Origin: an uncultured Bacteroidales bacterium
GTDB taxonomy: Bacteria; Bacteroidota; Bacteroidia; Bacteroidales; Paludibacteraceae
Length of the DNA: 18,698 nt
Direction: 5' to 3'
NCBI GenBank assembly: GCA_903929065.1
Contig: CAIYTJ010000195.1
Location: 1-18,698, forward strand
Part shown: positions 1-5,129 of the stretch, one piece after another
Position numbering within the stretch: position 1 is the first letter of the stretch
Layout: every line of letters begins with the position of its first letter
Program-made: the position numbers and the translations under genes
Notes under the pieces: generated by a model
Seen by the model: only the letters and a program-made list of their open reading frames with translations
What the model was told of the DNA's origin: nothing
Databases searched by the model: none

Positions 1-89
1 ACCCGGTCTTTTGTAATTCTCAAAACAATCGGGTGTTCACCGCTCTTTAAAAGGGTGCTTTTGTAAAGGATAATTGAAATGTATTTCAT
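1..89 (-). CDS. Tyrosine recombinase/integrase, N-terminal fragment cut by the window edge
   Basis: Reading the minus strand from an ATG at 89 gives 29 open codons to the window edge, beginning MKYISIILYKST and continuing LLKSGEHPIVLRITKDR. The pattern of a beta strand, a Lys/Ser-rich turn, a G-E-x-P-I-x-L-R-I-T stretch and a basic end is what the arm-DNA-binding N-terminus of Bacteroidota tyrosine recombinases (integrases of conjugative transposons and genomic islands) looks like. The catalytic R-H-R-H-Y domain would lie outside the window. A well-formed Bacteroidota promoter lies about 100 bases upstream, so the gene may be expressed. The family call rests on a short segment recognised by eye. 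The gene is too short here to judge whether it is intact. Confidence 0.7.
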   Translation of the reverse strand, partial: MKYISIILYKSTLLKSGEHPIVLRITKDR

Positions 90-106
90 ACTTACGTTAT
101 ACTTTA

Positions 107-126
107 CGTTACACAAACATTACACA
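107..126. repeat. Paired CrTTACACA motif upstream of the recombinase
   Basis: Two tandem copies of a CrTTACACA-type motif lie in the leader between the recombinase promoter and its start codon. The same 20-base arrangement, differing at two positions, recurs after the tRNA-Pro terminator at 9612-9631. On the minus strand the neighbouring leader also repeats AACGTAA(A)GTAT twice just before the ATG. Repeats of this kind near an integrase gene often are arm-type binding sites for the integrase or its excisionase; that role is inferred here. Confidence 0.45.
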
Positions 127-189
127 TTTGATAAAACTTAGGAAAAAATTATCAAATACTATTGCTTGTTAGGCGTTGATTAATAAGTA

Positions 190-220
190 CAAAGATACAC
201 AAATACAATGAATTACCAAA
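190..220 (-). promoter_or_regulatory. Bacteroidota sigma-ABfr-type promoter for the recombinase
   Basis: On the minus strand the -7 box TATCTTTG (plus 190-197) matches TAnnTTTG exactly. A TTTG -33 box (plus 217-220) lies 19 bases upstream, the expected spacing. Transcription would start near 183-187 and give a leader of about 95 bases before the recombinase ATG at 89. Confidence 0.6.
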
Positions 221-244
221 AAGTATTATTTAGAATATACACTT

Positions 245-257
245 CTAAAGGGGAACT
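245..257 (-). repeat. Partial inverted copy of the CCCCTTyAGGGG repeat
   Basis: The minus strand reads AGTTCCCCTTTAG, matching the left half of the two fuller copies at 332-352 and 404-424 but in the opposite orientation. It looks like a truncated member of the same dispersed repeat. Confidence 0.4.
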
Positions 258-331
258 AGGTTACTATAGTCTCGAAATTGTTTGAATTTTTTTGATATAA
301 CTTTTAATTATCAATTGTAATACGCCTTACT

Positions 332-352
332 CCCCTTTAGGGGTTGGGGGTT
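332..352 (+). repeat. G/C-rich dispersed repeat, copy 1 (leader)
   Basis: A 21-base unit beginning with the self-complementary CCCCTTTAGGGG and followed by a second G-run and TT. It lies in the leader of the LolA-like gene, 18 bases before its ATG, and could fold into a small hairpin near the ribosome entry site. It matches copy 2 at 18 of 21 positions and stands out against an A/T-rich background. Confidence 0.6.
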
Positions 353-370
353 AATTTAAAATATAAATAT

Positions 371-1141
371 ATGAATACTTTAAAAACACGGACTAACTCA
401 GTTCCCCTTCAGGGGCTAGGGGTTGTTTTATTGTTGCTTGTTACTAGTTTTTCATTCGCTCAAAACCCTACGGGAAAATCCATTCTGGACAAAGTTGACA
501 ATAACATGTCGGCTAAAACGCGTATCCTGACGGCTTCGATGGAAATTGGCACCGAACGCACCAAACGCACCATGGTTTCCAAATCATACGGCGAAGGCGA
601 TCATAAAAGCTTTACCGAATACCTCGCTCCGGCACGCGAAAAAGGAACCAAGATGCTGAAACTTGAAAACCAGTTGTGGATTTATTCACCATCGACCGAC
701 CGCACCATCCAGATTTCGGGCCACATGTTGCGCCAGTCGGTGATGGGCAGCGATATGTCGTACGAGGATATGATGAACGACAAACCGCTTTTGGAACAAT
801 ACAAAGCTGATGTGACCGGCAGTGAAGTGATTGATGGACACAAATGCTGGGTGGTAACGCTCACCGCCATTATCACGGATATTAATTATTTTACCCGCAA
901 GATGTGGGTGGATGCCGAACGGTCCGTGCCATTGAAAGAAGAATTGTTTGCCAAGAGCGGCAAATTGTTGAAACGGATCACGTTTTCGGATGTCAGGAAA
1001 GTGGAAGGACGCTGGTTTCCCATGACTTTTGTATACAAAGATATGCTCAAGGAAGGTCCCGGAACCAAGATGTCCATTCAGGAAATTAAATTTGACTCGG
1101 CCATTCCGGCCAATGTATTTAATTTAGGGAATCTGAAATAA
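371..1141 (+). CDS. Outer-membrane lipoprotein-sorting protein, LolA-like (PF17131 type)
   Basis: The product is a 256-residue periplasmic protein related to the lipoprotein carrier LolA, in the group annotated as outer membrane lipoprotein-sorting protein; the family has a single-domain hydrophobic-cavity fold that ferries or senses lipids or lipoproteins. The ATG at 371 gives a signal peptide (basic start, hydrophobic core about residues 17-28, likely cleavage after the Ala at 30, before QNPTG). An upstream TTG at 344 would add nine residues but lies inside a repeat, so 371 is preferred. Family-typical segments include LWIYSPSTDRTIQISGHM, GSDMSYEDMM and the C-terminal KMSIQEIKFD. The gene stands alone and ends before a palindrome cluster. 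Oddly, residues 12-18 (PLQGLGV) of the signal peptide are encoded by a copy of the dispersed repeat at 404-424. Partner and cargo cannot be read from the sequence. Confidence 0.85.
   Translation: MNTLKTRTNSVPLQGLGVVLLLLVTSFSFAQNPTGKSILDKVDNNMSAKTRILTASMEIGTERTKRTMVSKSYGEGDHKSFTEYLAPAREKGTKMLKLENQLWIYSPSTDRTIQISGHMLRQSVMGSDMSYEDMMNDKPLLEQYKADVTGSEVIDGHKCWVVTLTAIITDINYFTRKMWVDAERSVPLKEELFAKSGKLLKRITFSDVRKVEGRWFPMTFVYKDMLKEGPGTKMSIQEIKFDSAIPANVFNLGNLK
404..424 (+). repeat. G/C-rich dispersed repeat, copy 2 (inside a signal peptide)
   Basis: This 21-base unit starts CCCCTTCAGGGGCTAGGGG and matches the copy in the leader at 18 of 21 positions, same orientation. It is in frame within the LolA-like gene and encodes PLQGLG plus the first hydrophobic residue of the signal-peptide core, so the repeat has become coding sequence. 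Confidence 0.6.
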
Positions 1142-1165
1142 AAATTCATAATAACCCATTCGTAG

Positions 1166-1185
1166 GGACAAGTCGCGACCTGTCC
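1166..1185. terminator. Palindrome GGACAAGTCGCGACCTGTCC, possible terminator
   Basis: A 20-base palindrome with a single mismatched pair begins 24 bases after the stop codon of the LolA-like gene and is followed by TTTTTGTTTT. It can act as an intrinsic terminator on the plus strand. The sequence resembles a widespread interspersed palindrome (GTAGGGACAGGTCGCGACCTGTCCC type), so it may be a dispersed repeat reused as terminator. Confidence 0.6.
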
Positions 1186-1238
1186 TTTTTGTTTTCAATT
1201 GCCGTCCCATTTATTGAACGGATGAATGATAAGAATCA

Positions 1239-1284
1239 AATCGGCTTTAGCCAAATTTTTCAATTTGTTTGGCTAAAGCCGATT
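1239..1284. terminator. 17-bp perfect inverted repeat, bidirectional terminator or dispersed palindrome
   Basis: AATCGGCTTTAGCCAAA at 1239-1255 is perfectly complementary to 1268-1284, with a 12-base A/T-rich loop. It lies between two converging genes, so it could stop transcription from both sides. The CGGCTTTAGCC core is self-complementary and resembles a repeat family rather than a dedicated terminator. Confidence 0.6.
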
Positions 1285-1302
1285 CCCTTTTCCATCTTTT
1301 GT

Positions 1303-1322
1303 CCGGCAGCTAAAGCAGCCGG
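1303..1322. repeat. Third palindrome, CCGGC...GCCGG
   Basis: A 20-base palindrome (CCGGCAGC, TAAA, GCAGCCGG) with one mismatched pair ends nine bases beyond the stop codon of the DUF4349 gene. It shares the 'CTAAAGC' heart of the neighbouring 17-bp inverted repeat but has different arms. It may assist termination of the minus-strand transcript. Confidence 0.45.
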
Positions 1323-1331
1323 CAAATGATA

Positions 1332-2267
1332 CTATTCCTTAACTTTTCGGGCTTTACGGCGTTTAATCCATCGCCTGATAACGAAATACAACGGCACAAT
1401 CAGGAATAAGTATGGCCACAGTCCGAACAATCCCAGAATAAAATCAATCAATCCGAACCAGCCTTCGGCCACCGTTTCCTTGAACTTTTCGATAAAGCTG
1501 TCGCGTTTTGCCGGGCGATACGTAAAGTCTTTTTCGGTGGAAATGGTCAAATTAAGTGTGCTGTAATTCACACAGTCGTTCAGGTAACGCAGTTTACCCT
1601 CGGTGCTTTCAATTTCTTCCTGCAGGTTTCGGATGGCTTCTTCCAGTTCCACGATGTCCTTCACCTTATTCGCTTTTTTCATGATTTCCATGTAACGCCC
1701 CAGCGCATTCCGTTTACTGTTCAGGCGGGTAGTAAGGTCCACAAATTCTTCGGTTACGTCGCGTGCCGAAATTTCTTTATAAAGCACCTTGTTGTTGCCC
1801 GATTCGGCCGAGTTCACAAACTTGTCGAAGTTTACCACCGGAATCCGGATGGTCAGTTCATATCCCGATTCATTGTCCGAATTCTTCAGGTTTTCATTGG
1901 CATAATACCCAACGGCGGCCTTCACCAGCGAGTCAATGTCTTTCTTAGCTGCCTGCAAACTCTTTACCTGCAACCCCAACCGGCCATCTTTAATAATCTT
2001 CTTCTTGATAACTTCAGCTGCAACTTTCGTTGGTTCATTGTTCTGTGAAGGTGGAGCAAAGCGCTTGTTTTCAACAACTGCATCATTCTTTACCTCTGAC
2101 AACTGTGCATTCTCATAAACTTTATCCTCCGCAACCGGAGCAACTTTCTTCACCTCTGCCTTTTCCAGTTTAGAAAATGTAGTAACTTCTGAATACACAT
2201 TTTTCTCTTTTTTCGAGCATCCAATTGCCGATAATACTATCAGCACCAAAATCATTGTTCTTTTCAT
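1332..2267 (-). CDS. DUF4349 domain lipoprotein
   Basis: The 311-residue product begins with a lipoprotein signal peptide whose lipobox LSAIGC places the acylated Cys at residue 17. After a Lys/Glu-rich linker comes a DUF4349 domain: the IIKDGRLGLQVKSLQAAKKDID stretch near residue 90, a GYELTIRIPV strand near 140, then a long coiled coil near 180-235 (LEEAIRNLQEEIESTEGKL). It ends with hydrophobic segments (about 270-300) and a very basic tail, RRWIKRRKARKVKE, as in other DUF4349 proteins. It is thus probably anchored at both ends, in the inner membrane or cell envelope. The function of DUF4349 is not established. Its start lies 54 bases after the stop of the upstream TonB-C lipoprotein gene on the same strand, so co-transcription is likely. 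Confidence 0.85.
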   Translation of the reverse strand: MKRTMILVLIVLSAIGCSKKEKNVYSEVTTFSKLEKAEVKKVAPVAEDKVYENAQLSEVKNDAVVENKRFAPPSQNNEPTKVAAEVIKKKIIKDGRLGLQVKSLQAAKKDIDSLVKAAVGYYANENLKNSDNESGYELTIRIPVVNFDKFVNSAESGNNKVLYKEISARDVTEEFVDLTTRLNSKRNALGRYMEIMKKANKVKDIVELEEAIRNLQEEIESTEGKLRYLNDCVNYSTLNLTISTEKDFTYRPAKRDSFIEKFKETVAEGWFGLIDFILGLFGLWPYLFLIVPLYFVIRRWIKRRKARKVKE

Positions 2268-2321
2268 AACTTTTGCAAATTAAAGGGTTTATATATCGAG
2301 AATGTCGGGAAGAAATGCTTA

Positions 2322-2927
2322 TTAAGATAGTTTGAAGGTTACAAGAATAGTATACCACACTCTTACATTTTTACCATTTTGTTTTCCGGGAATAAATTTT
2401 GGTAACAGTCTGATTACTTTTAATGCTTCAGCATCACAAAAACGGTCAAGACTTCGAATAACTTCAGGCTGAATCACAGAACCATCAACATCTACAATAA
2501 ACCTGCAAATAACTTTTCCCTCAACCATTTCTTCTCCGTTTACAGAAGGATTTTTCAAATTCTGCATAATAAATTTTAAAAGCTCAAATTCACCTCCCGG
2601 AAACTCTGGCATTTGCTCCACAACTGTATAAACTTTACTAGTATCTACCATATTGTTTTGATTCATTTTGACATCAAGCCGTTCCAAAGAGTCTTCCACT
2701 GCTTTTATTGAATCGAGTTGTTTGTCAGATAATGTTTTAAATGACCAATTATCTCTTAATATGCAAATAATTCGACCTTTTCTTTTCTGAATTACCTTAT
2801 CCTTCTTTACTTCCACAATCTTTACCGAATCCTTTTTTTCGCTTTTGGACAAAACCGAATCCGACTTGTGCGCGTTCGTTCCGCAAGCCGCCAAACCTAT
2901 CACCACCAAAAATATTATTTTTTTCAT
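2322..2927 (-). CDS. Lipoprotein with TonB C-terminal domain
   Basis: The 201-residue product has a lipoprotein signal peptide (IGLAAC, acylated Cys 15) followed by a charged Lys/Ser/Asp-rich linker. The C-terminal 100 residues form a TonB C-terminal domain: EQMPEFPGGEFELLKFI, then VEGKVICRFIVDVDGSV and the end WYTILVTFKLS, all typical of Bacteroidota TonB_C proteins. Unlike energy-transducing TonB it lacks an N-terminal transmembrane anchor and a Pro-rich spacer, so it cannot couple to ExbB/ExbD in the classical way. A structural role or binding of a TonB-dependent receptor plug is possible but unproven. It is the first gene of a likely pair with the DUF4349 lipoprotein. Confidence 0.85.
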   Translation of the reverse strand: MKKIIFLVVIGLAACGTNAHKSDSVLSKSEKKDSVKIVEVKKDKVIQKRKGRIICILRDNWSFKTLSDKQLDSIKAVEDSLERLDVKMNQNNMVDTSKVYTVVEQMPEFPGGEFELLKFIMQNLKNPSVNGEEMVEGKVICRFIVDVDGSVIQPEVIRSLDRFCDAEALKVIRLLPKFIPGKQNGKNVRVWYTILVTFKLS

Positions 2928-2992
2928 ACACGTTGCGAATGGGGTTATTTTTATCTGAATTTAATTAAATAACGGCCAAAGCGGGATTTTAT

Positions 2993-3000
2993 TATATTTG
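2993..3000 (+). promoter_or_regulatory. Bacteroidota -7 box upstream of the heptad-repeat region
   Basis: TATATTTG fits TAnnTTTG exactly. No convincing -33 TTTG lies 19-21 bases upstream. If used, transcription would start near 3006 and read through the repeat ORF into the helical-protein gene at 3414. Confidence 0.4.
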
Positions 3001-3037
3001 TTTCCGTTTGTTTATAAAACTGTTGAAAAGTTTTTTT

Positions 3038-3388
3038 ATGAAAAACAATACAACCTATTGCATATTTAAAATTAACCGGTTATTTTTGCCACAGGTTAAA
3101 ATTTTGACCGGTATTCCATGCTTAGATTTCAATATTCAACCTTTACAAATGAATAATCAGTACTTTGAAACCGATAATCAGGCATCAGAAATAGGTAATC
3201 AGTCTTTAGAAATGAATCAGACGCCTTTAGAAATGAATAATCAGCCTTTAGAAATGAATAATCAGCCTTTAGAAATCAATCAGCAGGGTTCAGAAATGGA
3301 TAATCTGACCTCAGAAATGGATTGTCGGCACGGATTATCCATTTCTAAGCAACAACAAACGAAAAAATCTCTCCTTAAATTCAACTAA
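3038..3388 (+). CDS. Possible small protein made largely of heptapeptide repeats
   Basis: From the ATG at 3038 an open frame encodes 116 residues (a TTG at 3008 would add ten more). The first third is basic and hydrophobic without a clear family signature. The middle consists of nine consecutive seven-residue units, such as NNQPLEM, encoded by 21-base DNA repeats. The end is Lys/Gln-rich (ISKQQQTKKSLLKFN). Nothing identifies a function. Because the frame is open through all units, with variation mostly at Asn/Asp/Gln and Pro/Ser sites, translation is plausible; equally it could be a noncoding leader of the gene 25 bases downstream. An alternative start at the Met at 3149 would give only the repeat part. 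Confidence 0.35.
   Translation: MKNNTTYCIFKINRLFLPQVKILTGIPCLDFNIQPLQMNNQYFETDNQASEIGNQSLEMNQTPLEMNNQPLEMNNQPLEINQQGSEMDNLTSEMDCRHGLSISKQQQTKKSLLKFN
3131..3319 (+). repeat. Nine tandem 21-bp units (heptapeptide-coding minisatellite)
   Basis: Nine 21-base units follow without a gap. The best-conserved form is AATAATCAGCCTTTAGAAAT plus G. Translated they read NIQPLQM, NNQYFET, DNQASEI, GNQSLEM, NQTPLEM, NNQPLEM, NNQPLEI, NQQGSEM, DNLTSEM. The unit length stays at exactly seven codons, so copy-number change would keep the frame. The near-identical units five to seven suggest recent duplication. Confidence 0.85.
3292..3346. repeat. Inverted copy of the repeat unit closing the array
   Basis: AGAAATGGATAATC at 3292-3305 is perfectly complementary to 3333-3346, and the next unit (AGAAATGGAT at 3313-3322) pairs with 3337-3346 across a 14-base loop. 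The array therefore ends in one unit in reverse orientation and the transcript can form either of two competing hairpins just before the downstream gene. Confidence 0.65.
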
Positions 3389-3413
3389 CTAATAAAAACA
3401 CCAATTTATCTTT

Positions 3414-4109
3414 ATGGGAACAACAGAAAATCCTACAAACGAGGCTCCTAAACCTCAGCCAAGTACTTATGTAACCACTGCTGAATGGATTGCCAAAATG
3501 AAACTAACGTTTGGTAACGCTATGCTGCCCGAAATTTTTGAAATAATGAAAACTGTGGGGTACACCGAAGAAAAAATCAACGAAATGATATCAAAACTGA
3601 CACATCTCGAAGATTTGCAACAGGCACAAACCAAAGAATATGCCGAACAATATGCCGAAACCGAAAAGTTTGATGCAAAACATGCCGAAATTGATGCAGT
3701 GTTCACCAAAGACCGCGGATTGCTCAAAATCTTTTTCAAAGGAATTGTGCATGCTCAGTCTATTCTGAAACTCGATGAAGCCAAGCCAAAGGCATTTATT
3801 GCCTGGCAGGACATGGCAACTAATTTTTATGCACAGTTGGAAGCAGCACCCGAATTACTTTCAAAAAGTGCTACCATAGGCATTACTTCCGAATCAGTGA
3901 CAGCTCAAAAACAAGCTTTGAAAGACCTGCAAGTTCTCAAAGAAAGTCAGCGCAAAGAAACCGCCGAAGCTCAGGCGGCCACCGATGCGCGCGACCGTGC
4001 TTTTGATGAGCTTTACCCGCTTTACTCGGAGTATATCCAGTACGCCAAAGTACTTCTGGCCGATAACCAGACATTAGAAGCTATTGGTGTAAAAGTCAAA
4101 GCGAAGTAA
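3414..4109 (+). CDS. Uncharacterised, mostly helical cytoplasmic protein
   Basis: The 231-residue product has no signal peptide or membrane segment. It is acidic and rich in Ala, Glu, Gln and Lys. A Pro-rich start (to about residue 20) is followed by predicted helices, including a heptad-like, coiled-coil-prone part at about 65-100 (LEDLQQAQTKEYAEQYAETE) and another near 160-190. Its C-terminal part, ELYPLYSEYIQYAKVLLADN followed by QTLEAIGVKVKAK, looks like a conserved module of Bacteroidota hypothetical proteins, but no named family was recognised. The ATG follows the heptad-repeat ORF by 25 bases, with an A/T-rich leader and no Shine-Dalgarno, so it may share that transcript. It is a real gene by length, composition and codon pattern; function is unknown. 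Confidence 0.75.
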   Translation: MGTTENPTNEAPKPQPSTYVTTAEWIAKMKLTFGNAMLPEIFEIMKTVGYTEEKINEMISKLTHLEDLQQAQTKEYAEQYAETEKFDAKHAEIDAVFTKDRGLLKIFFKGIVHAQSILKLDEAKPKAFIAWQDMATNFYAQLEAAPELLSKSATIGITSESVTAQKQALKDLQVLKESQRKETAEAQAATDARDRAFDELYPLYSEYIQYAKVLLADNQTLEAIGVKVKAK

Positions 4110-4214
4110 CGTAATTAAATACCTCCTGCCGATATGGAGAGATGCAGCGAGGGAATTTATTGCCAGGGTTTAGCAAACCTACTAGGACATAAGCCTGAAA
4201 TAGTCGTCACACCC

Positions 4215-4261
4215 ACAATCCTCTCTTGCACCTTATGGGAATTAGTGCTGGAGGGGATTGT
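4215..4261. terminator. Imperfect hairpin downstream of the helical-protein gene
   Basis: Arms at 4215-4230 and 4246-4261 pair at 13 of 16 positions (ACAATCC...GGATTGT outermost) around a 15-base loop, followed by CTTTTCTTC. It could terminate the 3414-4109 transcript or belong to the left edge of the RAYT unit. The rest of 4110-4270 shows no convincing gene; a 102-codon open frame here overlaps the RAYT start and has no family resemblance. Confidence 0.35.
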
Positions 4262-4270
4262 CTTTTCTTC

Positions 4271-4331
4271 GGGTTTCGCGATTTTTAATCGCGGTATTCA
4301 AAAAAGAAAGCGGTTACAAACCGCGAAACCC
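4271..4331. repeat. REP-like hairpin element left of the RAYT gene
   Basis: Outer arms GGGTTTCGCG (4271-4280) and CGCGAAACCC (4322-4331) pair perfectly. Inside, pairing continues imperfectly (TTT/AAA, TAA/TTA, CGC/GCG). Each half also folds on itself: GCGAT-TTTTA-ATCGC on the left and GCGGTT-ACA-AACCGC on the right. This resembles two REP palindromes in inverted orientation (BIME-like). The first 25 bases match the right-hand element at 5057-5081 at 23 positions. It ends 29 bases before the RAYT start codon. Confidence 0.75.
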
Positions 4332-4360
4332 CAAACGATTTCTCTTAAACAATATATTTT

Positions 4361-5023
4361 ATGGAAAAGAAAGAATCCTATCGGCACATGTTACCACATT
4401 TCCAACAACCGGGACAAGCCTATTTTCTTACCTGGTCATTGATTGATGCGCTACCTCCCAAAGCACTGGAAGTCTACACCCGTCAATTGAAACACCTCAA
4501 TCTTACTATCCAAGTTGCTAAAAAGCAAAAGGCCAATGAAGAAGCACTGGCTGCTTTAGAAATGGAATATGCAGTGCTTCGTCGGAAATATATGAAAGCA
4601 TATGACGATTTACTGCATCTCCAAACGAAATTCATTGTCGATTTGTCAAAAAAAGAAAATCGTGAAACTGTTCTTGAATCACTTTGTTTTTGGGAGGGTA
4701 AACGGCTTGAAAACTATGCCATATGTGTTATGAAAAACCATGTTCATTGGGTATTCCGGCTTTATGAAAAAGATGAATTTGATAAACCTGTTTATTTACA
4801 GGATATCCTCGGTTCTGTAAAACGATTTTCTGCCAATAAGATTAATAAACTCGAAGGATTGCAGGGTTCAATGTGGCAAAAAGAAAGTTATGATACTACT
4901 ATCCGCGATGATAAACATCTGGTTCGTGCTGTAGAATATACTATTAATAATCCAGTTGAAGCTGGTTTAGTGAAGAATTGGAAGGACTGGCAAGGTACTT
5001 TGCTCGCTAAAGGGTTTTACTAA
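4361..5023 (+). CDS. REP-associated tyrosine transposase (RAYT, Y1/HUH superfamily)
   Basis: The 220-residue product is a single-strand DNA transposase of the Y1 (IS200-like) HUH superfamily, RAYT branch. The enzyme class nicks REP hairpins using a His-hydrophobic-His metal site and one catalytic tyrosine. Visible features are the N-terminal strand PGQAYFLTWSLIDALPP (17-33), the HUH motif HVH at 127-129 in CVMKNHVHWVF, and the C-terminal block from WQKESYD to the EYTINNPVEAGLV stretch (172-204). Tyr177 is the likely nucleophile. Between strand 1 and the HUH motif there is a long helical insert (about 35-110) with Lys/Glu-rich sequence. The gene looks complete. It lies between two related long hairpins, so it probably processes those elements. 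It converges on the eamA-prmC operon, with one hairpin serving both. No second transposase or classic IS200/IS605 ends were seen. Confidence 0.88.
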   Translation: MEKKESYRHMLPHFQQPGQAYFLTWSLIDALPPKALEVYTRQLKHLNLTIQVAKKQKANEEALAALEMEYAVLRRKYMKAYDDLLHLQTKFIVDLSKKENRETVLESLCFWEGKRLENYAICVMKNHVHWVFRLYEKDEFDKPVYLQDILGSVKRFSANKINKLEGLQGSMWQKESYDTTIRDDKHLVRAVEYTINNPVEAGLVKNWKDWQGTLLAKGFY

Positions 5024-5056
5024 GATCTCGGAGTGGTTTCACGGTTTTCCGCTTTC

Positions 5057-5117
5057 GGGTTTCGCGGTTTTCAATCGCGGTCTTTTTTGAAAACCGCGAT
5101 TGAAAATCGCGAAACCC
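5057..5117. repeat. REP-like 25-bp hairpin right of the RAYT gene, probable bidirectional terminator
   Basis: Arms 5057-5081 (starting GGGTTTCGCGGTTTTCAATC) and 5093-5117 pair at 24 of 25 positions with a G/T as the only exception, around the 11-base loop CTTTTTTGAAA. A further partial copy, GGTTTCACGGTTTTC at 5035-5049, precedes it and matches the hairpin start at 14 of 15 bases. It lies 33 bases after the RAYT stop and 12 bases beyond the stop of the converging exporter gene, so it can terminate both transcripts. Confidence 0.8.
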
Positions 5118-5129
5118 AAAACCCCAACC

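Noticed and set aside
3131..3319. CRISPR array
   Set aside because: The units follow each other without spacers and keep a constant reading frame, so this is a tandem coding repeat.
4134..4442. 102-residue open frame overlapping the RAYT start
   Set aside because: It runs through the hairpin element, overlaps RAYT in another frame and has no protein-like pattern.
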